Of a stretch of DNA of 64,000 bases, positions 10,973-22,333 are shown in pieces (within the stretch, counting starts at the first letter, position 1; every line of letters starts with the position of its first letter). The stretch comes from Polyporus tsugae. Lineage: Eukaryota > Basidiomycota > Agaricomycetes > Polyporales > Polyporaceae. Where the stretch lies: positions 1,865,001 through 1,929,000 of the forward strand of contig JAHRBS010000012.1 in assembly GCA_024305745.1 (NCBI GenBank), in the 5' to 3' direction. The notes under the pieces were generated by a model. It was not told where the DNA came from, did no database searches, and worked only from the letters and a program-made list of their open reading frames with translations. A program made the translations under genes and the position numbers.

Positions 10973-11123
10973 AGAGCGTGTGTGGTTATGTAAGCCGCGC
11001 GAGCCCTCCCAAGGCGGCGACTGGCGCTGCGCGCGCTTGTGAGCTTTCAGTTTCTGGTCTCCGTCCAGCGCGACAACACACCCGCCCAGTCCCCTCCTCG
11101 TCTCTCATCCGCATTGCCTCAAG
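10973..11123. promoter_or_regulatory. Bidirectional promoter of MRPL16 and the 11124 gene
   Basis: Only 151 bp separate the two divergent start codons, so both promoters must lie here or overlap the leaders. No TATA box is visible. The sharing suggests co-regulation and supports a mitochondrial role for the 11124 product, but this is inference. Confidence 0.6.
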
Positions 11124-11790
11124 ATGCTGCGACGGGCCTTGCCACCATCCATGAAGCACCTCGTCGTCAGGAGCGCAAGCCCCGAGGCGAGGAACCTCAT
11201 CCTCCAACTCATTAGGAAGAACGAGACGCCGCTCACGGTCCAGGAACTCTACACAGAGACGATGCGCTATCAGGAGGAGAACCTCAAGCTCGAGGGCACT
11301 TCGTCCGAGTCCGAACCCGAGCAAAACTATGTCATTCCGTCTATGAGGTGCGGAGCTATTCTTCCCGGCTCGTCTATACACTCCCGCTCACCTGTCATCG
11401 GAATCATGACACTACTCATCTAGGTATCTGAAAAAGGTCGTGCTCCCGGATCTCGAACAAAAAGGAGAGGTCGAGAAGGTTCACATAAAACGATCACTGT
11501 CCGCCGAGGACACGTCCAAGCTCCCCGTGAGCGTGTTAAAGGGCAAGAAGACCTCCCCCGTTCCCTCGAATCACTGGCTTTGGCTGTGGCAGCTCAAGGC
11601 GCACGTGCCGGGAAAGCCCCCCAAGCCGGAGAAGAAGCCGTTCGGGGTGGAGGTCGGCGTTGGGGAGGATTGGTCGCACCTGAACAAGCGGCGGCAGCGG
11701 GCAAGACAGGAGAAGGTCGGGCGGGACGTGCAGTGGGTGAGGGAACTGGCAAAGGCGGAAGCGGAGGCGAAGGCGGAGGCGTCTTCATGA
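11124..11790 (+). CDS. Unknown 196-aa protein, possibly mitochondrial
   Basis: Two exons, 11124-11347 and 11424-11790, join in frame through a 76-bp intron (AG/G). The N-terminus MLRRALPPSMKHLVVRS is basic and amphipathic, compatible with mitochondrial import. The segment ASPEARNLILQLIRKNETPLTVQELYTE looks helical, similar in style to small winged-helix or ribosome-associated proteins. The C-terminal part has NHWLWLWQLKAHVPG, then a basic stretch NKRRQRARQEKVGRD and an Ala/Glu/Lys helix. The divergent promoter with MRPL16 suggests a mitoribosomal or mitochondrial gene-expression protein, but I cannot assign a family. Confidence 0.8.
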
Positions 11791-14058
11791 TTTGTGAGTT
11801 TGGTCTACACGATGCTTTGCATGGTAAACTGACCGCTGTGGCGCTTGCCTAGAACCATGCTGTGCTATATCCTACTGGAGCCTTATGTTAATTGAGTCCT
11901 CCCGCTTCATTCTGTTCGCTCATCCTGAGAGTGATCTAGACCCCTCGATATGGGGTTCATGGCATCAACGCGACGCAGCAAAGTCTGGCCAGAAAAACGT
12001 ACAATGGCGCGCCCTGATAGTTTGCCCAGTATGTGCAAAACGTTTAAGCAGCCGCGGCGGAACCTTTGCCTGTGAGAGGCCTGTCATATCTGCCCTCGCT
12101 CTCCTCATTCAGTTAGCCGTAGTTTCGTAACCAGGCATTCCGCGTTCCGTGTCTCTCACTCCACGTGTGAGGGGTTTGATACGAGCGTTTCTTTCTTGTC
12201 TTGTGGGAAGTATGCGAGACTTGTCCTCAGTTGAAGCCACTTTTCAGGATATTCCGCCATACCACCCACGTCAGCGACAAACACGATCATTGCCCGCCCC
12301 GGGCTTCGCGTAGCTTCACCCCCGGGCGCCGCTGCCAAAGTAACAGCAGTCACAGCACAGTCTTGACAGGACATGCATATGGCGTATGATGATAAGACTA
12401 AATTTTTATCGTTCACCCACACTCCATGCACCTCTGGGTCCTCCGGATGATTGGGATTTTTGACCCATCATCGGGAGCGAGGATCGTGGATGGTTTCTCG
12501 TCAGTGCCACCCCAACTGATTCCTCCCACATCGTCCACTGATGATTCCCGTCATGAACAGGTACAGTAAGTACTAGGTAGACGGGCGCAGTCGACAAGCG
12601 CTCACAAAAAAAACCATTTCCCCGACTCCACCCGGACCCAGGCTCATCGAACTCATCAATTGAGTAGCGAGTCGTAAGAACTGTTGTTTCCTTGCTCCCA
12701 ACCGAGTCCCAACAATCCCCCGCAGCACTGAACGCCACTTAAGGCTACGGCCTGCCTACGACTCAACACGTAAGGCGCCTTTTAAGGCACACTAGTACTT
12801 CGGGGTTCATAATCACACGATACTAATTACTTGTTTTGGTCAGTGATGTACTTACCCGCGGCGGGCGTCCATGTCTGGTCACCGATGTAAAGTCTGTCGT
12901 GCAAAATCCGTGACGCAGGTCGCGCAATCGACCAATCATTAACCATTGCTTGACGCGTTCTCCGACGATTCTCGGTCCTGAGACACCCGGGCGCTGCCGG
13001 GCTAATCCGCCGATACTCCTCGTGAGTCTCCATGAGTCTGAATCTGGTTCCAAGCGGACCCATTGAATCCCCATTCCTTAAACACCGGGGGCAGCCGCAA
13101 GTCGTAACCTGGTGCCTGTGCAATTATGGCACCGAGACCCTTTGAGCGGTCGCCGGTCAACGTTTCAATGATCGATTAGCCTGTAAGTCAGTATGTACTC
13201 ACGTCTTCGCAACAGACTCGTCTAGAGCACCGAGAAGGAGTCGTTGACGGTGACAGCAATCAAGATGACAAAAGGAAAATGGGGCCCATCCGAATCTGAA
13301 CGGCCCGCGCGGGTGCATTTCCACGCCGCCCCGTTCCGCGATTCCTAGCCATACATCTGTTGCCGAAAGAAGATACTGACGACCATTGTGTCGTAACTTG
13401 CAGCAACGCCGGTACAACTCGCCATCTGGCAGTATGCTTGGCCTCCCGCCTTCTTCGCCCTACTAGGACCGCAGCGTGCCTACTACGTTACTCCCAGCAG
13501 CATTCTCTCAGTTCTCGACCATGCTCCATCTATGGAACAGGGCCGCCTGGCGGTCTGGTCACTCTTCCTCTCCGTGTCTGGTCCCGATTCGGGAGTCAAG
13601 GGAATCGATGACAAATATTTACCGTGCTTATAGGCACCCCCTCGGCTGCGCACAGCGTCATCATGCCAGAAGCCTCCCCAAACTCAACATAAAATCATAT
13701 AGACGAAGACCTTGTCATCGTGAGACGAAGCACTGCGCGTGCGCCTTCATCGGTCACCACGACTTCACACGCGCCTCGCACCCCCTTTCGAAGACCACAC
13801 AACGTCTCGGCAGGTTCCTCCGAACGTCGCTGTGCGGCGTGGATAGTGCTGCAGAGTTCATTACAGTATCATGACTCCCAACAATCTCCCTCTACCGACG
13901 TCAATGCATATCGTCGAACCCAACGTAAGGCGCTCCCGCCCCATCCACATATACTGAAGGCCTCCCCGCCCCGAAGATGAGAACACAACGCACCACCGCT
14001 GCCCCCTGATCTGCACCGCGCCAATCCCAAGTTCCTATTTACACACAGACACAGACAC
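11791..14058. other. Intergenic with possible gene remnants
   Basis: No full gene could be built. The best coding-like piece is on the minus strand from about 13123 to 12857 (SMGPLGTRFRLMETHEEYRR... to TWTPAAG), ending at a good gtaagt donor. Another lies around 12740-12600 (TTRYSIDEFDEPGSGW). They could be exons of an unannotated or decayed minus-strand gene spanning about 12.4-13.4 kb. Nothing else is supported. Confidence 0.35.
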
Positions 14059-14661
14059 ATGCCCAAGGCTTCCTCCTCTTCGCCATGCAGAATCTACGGC
14101 CGCTGGATCCGCCAGGAGACGATCATCCCCCCGGACCGCCTCGCGCCTATCCTCGTGCACGTCTACGACATCCCCATCCCCCCGCCGCAGCCGCTCGTCG
14201 TCGGGCTCCGCGTGCAGCTCATCGCGCTCTCTCCCGTCGCATACCACACCCCGGGGCTCTCCGTCTCCGCGCCCCGCTACGACACGTACGACCCGCAGAT
14301 CGAGGGCGCCGTCGTCGCGCTCAAGTCGCTCGGCAAGTCCGTCGTCGAGTTCGTCATCAGTAACGACCGCCCGGGCAAGGTGCACTACGCATACGTCGCG
14401 ATGCAATACGTGCCCGGCGTGACGGCGAAGATGGGCCTCTGGGAGACGACGTGTCACTGGATGTTCGCCCACGAGATGCGGGACTGCAGGCCGGTCCCCC
14501 TCGAGGCGAACGCGCAGATCAACGACAACCTGCCGCACTCGCCGACTCCCCCCGCCCACTTCACATACCCGAACCCCGAGTGTGGCGGCCGGGATACGCT
14601 GGTCCTTGGCGTGAGGGTCGGGCAGGAGACGAGAGGCGGACCGAAGAAGTCCCGACCGTAG
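14059..14661 (+). CDS. Unknown 200-aa protein
   Basis: Single exon with strong C/G third-position bias, unlike the antisense frame of similar length. The start at 14059 follows an A/C-rich leader ending acagacacATG. The protein begins with a short Ser-rich tail, then GRWIRQETIIPPDRLAPILVHVYD. It contains several hydrophobic beta-type segments (PLVVGLRVQLIALSPVAYH, KSVVEFVISND, VHYAYVAMQYVPG) and a late conserved-looking ETTCHWMFAHEMRD. The C-terminus is Pro-rich and basic. No signal peptide or membrane segment is visible. I do not recognise the family. It converges on PRP3, with 237 bp between stop codons. Confidence 0.7.
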   Translation: MPKASSSSPCRIYGRWIRQETIIPPDRLAPILVHVYDIPIPPPQPLVVGLRVQLIALSPVAYHTPGLSVSAPRYDTYDPQIEGAVVALKSLGKSVVEFVISNDRPGKVHYAYVAMQYVPGVTAKMGLWETTCHWMFAHEMRDCRPVPLEANAQINDNLPHSPTPPAHFTYPNPECGGRDTLVLGVRVGQETRGGPKKSRP

Positions 14662-14898
14662 TACGACCGGAGTAGCGGCCCAGATGGTTAGAATGTATCT
14701 TAGACATAGACACAGGCACTTAGGCAAACATAGACATAGAAATTTTGTATGAGTGCAACTAGATTACCAAAGTCTGTAAAACACGTCAACATACATATAA
14801 CAACCATGTACGATTCGGACTGACATTCCATGAACACGAGAGCTTGGATAACTATCGCGCCAACACAACTTATGCAGCACAACGGTAAGGACGCTTGA

Positions 14899-17184
14899 TC
14901 AGAACAGCTCCTCCTCCTCCGGCTTCCAGTTCTTCGCCTGGTCCCAGTAGCCCGCCAACTTATGGCCGAGCGCCTCCTTGGCCAACGTGTCCGTCGGGCA
15001 GCTCTTCGGCTTGAAGTTGCTGAACGCGCGGTCCCGCAGCTGACCCTCCCACACGAGCCAGCACTCGTTGTTCTCCAGTGACACCTGCTCGGCCGCATCC
15101 TCGGTCGCGACAGCCTTGCCTTTGCCCTTGCCTTTACCCTCGGCACCCTCAGCGTCGTCCTCCTCGGCGAGTTCGACGTCCTCACCGCCTCGCTCGCGCG
15201 CAGCCTCGGTCCACGCCATGCGGTGGAGCATAAGGCGCTTGTACTGGCGGATAGGCTTGGCGGCACCCTCGACGTAGATCATGCTGAAGCCGGGATTGAA
15301 GATGCACAAGCCGGTGAGGTTCATCTGTTCGGCGTTCTTGCGCACCTTGAAGCGGTGGGCTGGGTCGGAGAGCGTCTTCACCCTATCCCGACATCGCATC
15401 AGTGACCAAGCACGAAGGGTGAGAACAGGCGGGGTTTTACGTACTTGAAGACAGCGCCGTAGATGCCCTTCTTTTCTTCTTCGATCTTCTTGTTCTCCAC
15501 TTTGTCGCGCCGCTGATCGTCCGTGAGCTTGCGCTCTGCATTTGCCTTCTCATGCTGATGCTTGCGCATGGCGACTTCTCGCCTGACGCGGGCTTCGACA
15601 CGCGTCGGGTCTTGCACCGCATCCGAGGTGAGGACCTTCATCAGGTTTGCCAGGCGGACTACAATACAACGGGTATTAAGTGCGTGAATGCGGGCGGTTA
15701 ACATCCACATACCCTTGGGAGCATCGGGAGGAATGAGGCCCATCCGGATGCGGTCGCGCTTGTCCTGTAACTCTGCTTGCCGCCTTTGCTTCCGCATCTT
15801 CTTCTGCTCCTTCTTCGTGAGCTTGAGCGGCTTGAGGTTGGGTTTGTTCTTGTCGCCGGGCGCCGGGATCGGGATGGGATGTTGGATGTAGAGGGTGATC
15901 GGTGAATCAGCGTTCCGGATGTTCAGACTCGCAATACCCGCCTCCAGGTCGTTGTAAGACTTGTTAGGTAACAGCGCCGCATCCCACCACTCGGCTTCAG
16001 GAGGCGCGTCTCTCTGTAGACGCCAGATAAGCTCACTATCGGTTGAGTGGTAAGTATGCAAGGCCACGCACCTTTATGTTCTTCTCTAGAGTCTCAAACT
16101 CGGAGTCTAGACCTGCCTTCTTGGCACCCTCGGCAATGCGTTGCTTGAGTTGCTCGAGCTGCGCATCCTGCCTAACCTGGTTCGCGATCTGGACGTACTT
16201 GCCTTTGGGATTAAAGCGAAACTGTCGTCCGACGCGCTCCTTCGGTGCGCCTTCGAACCCACTGTCGGCAACAGGCGCTGCCGCTGCGGACGCGTAAGGG
16301 TTTGCCTTGGCTTCCATCGAAGCGACGGGAGTCGGGGCCGGCGGAGGAGTAGGCGCACTACGGACGTTGGCCTTGATGGATGCGAACTTCGGCTGCATCG
16401 GCTTGTAGCGGTCCTTCTTCGATTGAGGGAGTGCAGGGGTGTTGTCGAGCAAGAGAGGGTGTGCAGTCATCTTGAGACCTGCACCCTGCTGTGCGGGCTC
16501 AGGGGCTGCGACATTATTGTTCTTCTTCTTGCCGACTTGGGGGACAGACTGTTGAGTGGCGCATCTCAGTATGACCCGCGTAGGACCACAGCAAACTACG
16601 ACGCACCATGTACGGATTATCCTTCACAGCAAGCTTGCTTTGAGCATCGGCTACACGTCTCTTAGCTTCGGCAATGCGGCGGGCCATATCGTCTGGAATG
16701 GGCGGGGAAGGCGAAGCTGCTGCGGAAGCTGAAGCCGAGGCGGATTTGGATGCAGCGGCAGTTGCAACGGACGGAGTGGGGGCTGCGGAAGGAGTTGGAG
16801 GTGCGCTTTTCTTCATGGCAGCGATCTTGGCGGCGATTTCAGCCCTCTTCTGGGCGATGAGGGCATCCGCCGACAACTGTTGTCATGCGAGTGTTGAGAT
16901 GGGTTGGGCTACGCAAAACGTTGGACGTACTCACCGCTGAACCTGAAGGTGTACCATTGGAAGGAGTCTGAACGGGCACAAGAGGGTTATAGCGCAGGTT
17001 CGAGGCATGGTAAGAAGCATATTCACCTTCACGAAACGGGAGAATGGGACTCACGGCATCGCTGCAACAAAACAGGTTGCGTTACATGACTGTGGACACT
17101 AATGCCAGACTGTACATACCTTCTGGGTCTCTTGGCTGTACTAGCGTCACCATTGCCTTCGTAGCCACGTTTTCTGTCGCTCAT
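14899..17184 (-). CDS. PRP3: U4/U6 small nuclear ribonucleoprotein PRP3
   Basis: Core protein of the spliceosomal U4/U6 di-snRNP, binding the U4/U6 stem and the U6 3' region (family knowledge). Exons: 17184-17120, 17061-16935, 16876-16607, 16548-16072, 16013-15713, 15658-15445 and 15382-14899, giving about 645 aa. Motifs: GRQFRFNPKGKYVQIANQVRQD and the following helix (PRP3 domain, about residues 260-310); EWWDAALLP; LKLTKKEQKKMRKQRRQ; and the C-terminal domain with NPGFSMIYVEGAAKPIRQYKRLMLHRM and CWLVWEG, broken by a low-complexity GKGKGKGK insert. Within exon 2, bases 17054-16968 could also be read as an in-frame 87-bp intron (gtgagt...ttcag), which would leave a 7-nt exon; I keep them as coding. 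The gene is divergent from DCP1. Confidence 0.92.
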
Positions 17185-17418
17185 GAGGCTTGCAGTGGAC
17201 GGGAGGCGAACGCGAGGATGAGGGCGGGAACAAGGGGTGGAAGCGCATGTCGGGGCCAATAATATGTGGATTTGTGGTGCTAAGTGGGGGTTACACGGCG
17301 CTTATGGTTTGCTTAGGGTGACTTATTGTGTGGCTGCCGCTGCACTGTGAAAACTCAACGTTCAACTCGGGCAGCGGGCCAGCTTCCGCCCACCGTCTTC
17401 CACCCACCGCCATCCAAC
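17185..17418. promoter_or_regulatory. Bidirectional promoter of PRP3 and DCP1
   Basis: The two start codons are 234 bp apart and point away from each other, so one shared spacer holds both promoters. No TATA box stands out. It couples a splicing gene and an mRNA-decapping gene; whether they are co-regulated is untested. Confidence 0.6.
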
Positions 17419-20215
17419 ATGCCTCCTCGTCGACACCGCTCTGCTTCCAATGTACAAAGCTCACAGAATCCTCCCGCTCCCCCACAACGCACATTCACCC
17501 CCGCGGCGAACAATTCTCAGCAGCGACAGCTTGGCATGCTGCCTACTGTCTACCAGAGCAACATGAAGGTTCTCCTTCGGCGAGAGCCCTCCATCACAGC
17601 TATCGTCGATCAGTTCAGCCATGTATGTCTCTATCATCACAATGGCCAGAAGTGGGAGAAACATGGGTATGAAGGAAGCATGTTCCTGTTCGAGAAGTAC
17701 GTCGTGTCTAGTCTTGGCGAAACGCTCTCTCCCCAGACTGAGACTAGGCTGCAGGTCCACATCCCCGACCTACGGATTCTACATCCTCAATCGCATGGGA
17801 ACGGACGATTATGTTCGGCCCATCTATCCCGAAGACGACATGGAGATCATCGGGGATTATCTTATGTGCCGCTTCTACCCCGACTTTACGAAGACCCGGC
17901 TCGAGATGGGCCTCCCGTACCCCATCCCACAGGAACATCGAGTAGCGTTTGATATGGAAGTTCTCAAACATCTTCCACACGAGGAACAAGAGAAGGATCA
18001 AAGCAGGGAGAAGAAGGGTCGTTCGACCACCCTTGGTCTTTGGATGTTTGCGACAGATGCACGGGAACCGTTGAAGCAAGTCATGATGAGGTATGTGTCC
18101 TTGTCGTAGTTCATACCTTCTCTCCCCCGCCCAATCCCTGCTTCCCGGACGACTTGCCTCGTCGATATCGGTCAAATAACTCCCTCTCCCCTCCGGCGCC
18201 TGGCCAGTTGGCGACGCAACGAAACTCCAAACTGAAAGTGAAATCAGCAATGCGTCCGAGATCAGATCAGATCCTCGCATGGGTACATGTATCTGCCCCA
18301 CAATCAGAAAGCGAATGATACCGTGAACATCAGTGGCTGTACGCTGTATGCAGCGCGGAGTGAATCAAGCCATGAGTTACCGATTTTTCACATTTTTTCA
18401 CAATAGCGAGCTTTCGCACATTCTAATCATTCTTCCGCATCTGAGCTCTTCTTTCCTTGGCATGTGCCCGAGTTTTCGCTCACACCAGTTTCAGGCTGCA
18501 CTCGTACATCAAGCAAGGATTACCCTATCCTGACGAGTATCGATATGGGCCCGGTCGCCCACCACCTCCCAACCCACACCTACGAACAGTGAGCCGCTCA
18601 TCGAGTCAAGCCACCCTAGGTACGAACATCGTCTTTAGTCCAAGTTCGTCTAGCTTAGTTTGTAGGCGATTATGCCAATCGCGCTCCAAGTGTCGCGCCA
18701 GTAAATGGTGTTTCAGCGAGTCCTGTGCCTCGAGCTGCATCGGCGGCAGTGACCGCAGAAGCAGGTTCCGATCTAGACAAGCTCTTTGCTAAGCTGCTCA
18801 CCCCCTCACCATCCGTGAACGCCCCGCTTGCCAGCGAAGCAGTCGAGTCTCAGCCGCAAAAGTCCGTTCATGACTTGTTTGCTAGCCTGAGTGGAGGAAA
18901 CAACTCGGCGATTAAGCAGGCACCCCCGCCACCACCCGCGTTTGCACCTGCCATAGAGCCTCCCCCGCAGACCAGCATCCCTTTGCTCAACTCGATTTTC
19001 GCCTCGGCTCTCCACTCTGGACCTTCCTCTGCTGTAATCGCCCAACCCATCCAGCCTCTTCCCTCTCAGCCTGAGGAGATCGTCATCGTGTCACCGAAAC
19101 CTACATCTAGCGCCCTGCCCCAAATCCTGAACCAGGACGTCATCTCGAGCCTTCTTGGCCTCACTCCCGACTCTCGAGCGTCGTCCGCTGCGCCCAGTTC
19201 TGTCGGATCGCGGAGATCTGCCCAACAGCGATACGAAGGCGACAACGAATTCAGCGAGGGCGACCAGATTTCCGATAGCGAACCTCGCAGATACAACACT
19301 CGTTCCGGTGCTAGGTCGGCGAATGGCATCCCCACAGTCACTGTTCCGCAAGCGCTGTCTTCCGAGTCCGAAGGAGAGGCTGCAGGGTCTGCCAGTGGCT
19401 CGCGTCGCATACCCGGAGACGTCACTCCACGTCCTCCTACCAGTGCCATCAGGCTTCCTCCTGCGTCTCCGCCGCAGTTCCAGCCCACGACGGCCCCCAA
19501 TCCCAAGGTCAACGGCAAAGCGCCTGCGAACATTGCTGTCGCACCTTCTCCGGCGCCGGCTACCGCCCCTCGGCAGCGTCCCCTCGTTCCTTTCGAGGCC
19601 AATTCAGACCTGTGGCCGTACCCCCGCGCTCCACTGGACGACCGTTCGTTCGAGAACGACGACGTTGTGGAGCTCGACTTCTCGGACACGCGCGCTCTCA
19701 GCGACCCCGCGATCTTTTCCTCGCGGCTGAAGGAGAAGAAGGAGAAGAAGGAGAAAGGGAAGAAGAGCCGCAAGGAGCGCGAGAAGGACAAGGCGCGTGA
19801 GCAGGCCGAGATCGAGAAGGGGTGGGACCTCCCTACACAGGCGCACGTCCAGCCCCCGTATCAGGCTGCCGCTACGGGTCCAGTCGCGGAGGCTGCGAAA
19901 CTGAAGGCGACGAACGAGGGGAAGGGCGCCGCCGTGAACGGTGCTGCGGTGAACGGTGCTACGGCAGTCCGGCCAAACCAGAACGGAGCTCTCACTGGTG
20001 TTGCTGCGAAGGATGCTATCCTCGGCGCACTGTTGACGAAGGCCCCGGCCCAGCCGGGCATTGGGAGGAACGACTTTGTCCGCGAGCTCCTCACCCTCAT
20101 TCACGTAAGTACCAGCTCTTTTCTATGCTGATCGACGTTCGCTGACTGTGGTGTGCAGACGGACTCCCAGTTCGTTGACCGACTCTACCAAGATTACCTC
20201 TCGCGCTCCGCGTGA
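17419..20215 (+). CDS. DCP1: mRNA-decapping enzyme subunit DCP1
   Basis: Activator subunit of the DCP1-DCP2 decapping complex in cytoplasmic mRNA decay. Exons 17419-17696, 17755-18090, 18495-18619, 18666-20104 and 20159-20215 give 744 aa. The EVH1 fold is visible: NMKVLLRREPSITAIVDQFSHVCLYHH, WEKHGYEGSMFLFEK, TYGFYILNRMGTDDYVRPIYP and TTLGLWMFATDAREPLKQVM. A long Pro/Ser/Ala-rich linker follows, with two short helical motifs (LDKLFAKLLTPSPS and SVHDLFASL) and a KEKKEKKEKGKKSRKE stretch. The C-terminus GRNDFVRELLTLIHTDSQFV...YQDYL fits the trimerisation helix of longer DCP1 proteins. Intron 2 (18091-18494, 404 bp) is about seven times longer than the other introns. Confidence 0.9.
18091..18494 (+). 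other. Unusually long intron of DCP1
   Basis: The gtatgt donor at 18091 and tttcag acceptor at 18492-18494 give phase-consistent splicing (AG/G, Arg), and the protein continues naturally into LHSYIKQGLPYPDEYRYGPG. Other introns in the gene are 46-58 bp. I see no convincing extra exon, and no canonical C/D-box or H/ACA snoRNA, although intronic small RNAs would be possible. Confidence 0.6.
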
Positions 20216-21183
20216 GGTCAGCCACGTTCCCTTCCACACCTGTCGTCGCCGTCACTGGGACTTGATAGATCACCACTTGCTTTATGCTTTAGTCTATCGC
20301 AGTTCAGCACATCCATCCGCTCTCTATCCATCCCACTGCACTCTCGTTTCATCTTATCCTTTGCCTACGCACATCCATCGACATCCCCGTACCCGCATCC
20401 ACATCCATCCCCACTCCTAGCTCCGACGATATTGTTGTATCATCATTCCTCGCTCCTCATAATGTTTTGCGCTCGTTACGCGTGTTACTTACACGGAGTC
20501 ATCCTGTCGTTGTATCGCATTGCTATGAGATAGTGCCGCGCGACGCCTCTTGTCCTGAATACCCTACGGCGTGTCTTTCGCTCGCATTCAACCAGATCGG
20601 GAAGTAGCTTCTATTTTCAACAGATACAAATACTGCACAGCCACATACTCAACTCCCGGCGGTTAGGTCCCCTGAGCATTCGGCCATATCACTTTGATGA
20701 CGCTGAACATTGATTACCTCGCAGTGTATGCGATTTGTACATGGATGCACCATCATGAACCCCAGCCGGATGGTGAGTTACCCAGGTCTTTAGGACCTCA
20801 TGACGCGAATTGGTGAGCCTGTTCGAGCTGTAATGAGGGAATTATTTTCGTACATTTTGCGCAGGTGCATGCATATATGGCCCAATTCATAGCTGGCGTA
20901 CTATCTCACGATCTGTCTTTCTATTTGTCAAGTGTATACAGGCGCCCTGAGAATCGCAGTGGCACAAGCCAGTCGTACTCGCCGACAATTCGCGGACATA
21001 ACCAAGGTAATATCATACATTGCAAAAGTATCTGTGAAGCTACAATCTTGAAGTCCATCTTCGAAGAATTACACCTGATCCATCCGAGATACAACAATAC
21101 AACAGAGCACAAGGTCCGAAACAAACGCAAAGCGCAAACATAACATACAGCGATCCTTCCGCCCGACTGCGAACACGCACACC
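20216..21183. other. Intergenic, DCP1 3' region
   Basis: The first 200 bp are a pyrimidine-rich 3' leader with CATCCA-type simple repeats (about 20305-20415). The rest is lower in GC, with no supported gene on either strand. Confidence 0.5.
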
Positions 21184-21786
21184 CTATTCCGTCTCCCTTC
21201 CCTGAGCTCCTCGGTTGAGTCGCCTCGACCTTCTCACTGGCCCGTCTGGTGCGGGGCGTGCAGATCGCTTTCTCTTGGACGGTCGGGGCGCCGGAACCAC
21301 GTTCTCCTTCTCCTCGGCCTGCTCCCCATTTGCAATCTGTTTCATCCTATTCATCTCCTCCGCCCTCCTTTGCATGTAGCTGAGCTTTGCCGCCAGCTGC
21401 TCGACATCGATGATGCCAATGGGCATCACCGTTGGCCGTGCCAACATAGAGCTCGGAGTCACCTCTTGACAGCGTGCTTGGTGACTGTGGGCACGACCTC
21501 AGATTGCGGACACTCGGAGGATAGGTTGACTGAGGACGCACCTGTTGTCACCCGTCGGTACTTGCACACTTTCGGTCTGTAAACCGACGTCGACTTTGTT
21601 CTGCGGGAGGTTGTGGTGTGTGCTTAGGCCAGTGGAGGGGCCGGTGGTTGGATTGACAACAACGGACGGAGCAGAAGTAGCGTCAACAGCGTGAATTTCC
21701 GTAATTGTGTGGTCGGGGCTCGCGTAAGGCTTTCGCCTCCATTGGTACGGAAGGTTAGATAGGGATGATGATGTGGAGGAGGCCAT
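21184..21786 (-). CDS. Unknown 181-aa basic protein
   Basis: Two exons, 21786-21542 and 21484-21184, join through a 57-bp intron (gtgcgt...cccacag) to give 181 aa. The N-terminal half is Ser/Thr-rich (MASSTSSSLSNLPYQWRRKPY, then GLQTESVQVPTGDN). The second half has a predicted helix VEQLAAKLSYMQRRAEEMNRMKQIANGEQAEEKEN. It ends in a strongly basic tail with KRKR and RRSRRLNRG, a likely nuclear localisation signal. Other acceptors are possible (for example directly before GTGACTCC), so the join is uncertain by about nine residues. No family is recognised. Confidence 0.6.
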
Positions 21787-22333
21787 TGCGCGGTGGTTCA
21801 GTGGGTGGAGAGTGGAAGGAAGGTGTAGCGTCCGACGGCGCTTGTTGAAGCTGAGAACCTAATAATCCCCGGAACTCCGGGACGACATTTCCGCCTCGTG
21901 GTGGGCCCTTTCCGCGAAGCAACTTCGAGCCGATTTGGGTCTCGCGAGTGACGGGTGTGTCATTAGTTGGTGGATACTAGTAGTACAGGATACATGGTGA
22001 TAACGTTGAACTACCAAACAGCCCACTATTAGGCTTGGTCGGAAGCTGTTGAATATGAACAACTGACTTATGTGGGTACACGACTCGGAATTAAAGTCTG
22101 GGTCATCCAACCAGTTCCAGAGTTTGGAAGCGACTTCTCTGAGCAACTGACATGGACTTTCACTAAGTGACTCGGGCATATTCTAGATATAAACAGGACT
22201 TCCACAAGCTGAGGCCTGTCTTGTTATTATGTTACCACTGTTCTTTTCCCGAGCATCTCTCAACAATCCCATAAAAAGGGTCGGATGGGCCTTGTTCGTC
22301 GTCTTGAGATGGAAAACGAGGTAAAAATATTGC
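21787..22333. other. Intergenic between the 21184 gene and tRNA-Asp
   Basis: Contains the promoter and leader of the minus-strand gene starting at 21786 and the 3' flank of the tRNA gene. I see no other gene. Confidence 0.5.
22323..22327 (-). terminator. RNA polymerase III terminator of tRNA-Asp
   Basis: A run of five T on the minus strand begins a few bases past the tRNA 3' end, as expected for Pol III termination. Confidence 0.7.

Noticed and set aside
14035..14727. 230-codon minus-strand frame
   Set aside because: Arg/Asp/Val-rich translation typical of antisense to a GC-rich gene; the plus-strand 200-aa protein has better composition and a proper leader.
18300..18440. Possible C/D-box snoRNA in the long DCP1 intron
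   Set aside because: Motifs such as AATGATA and CTGAG only loosely resemble C and D boxes, and no terminal stem brings them together.
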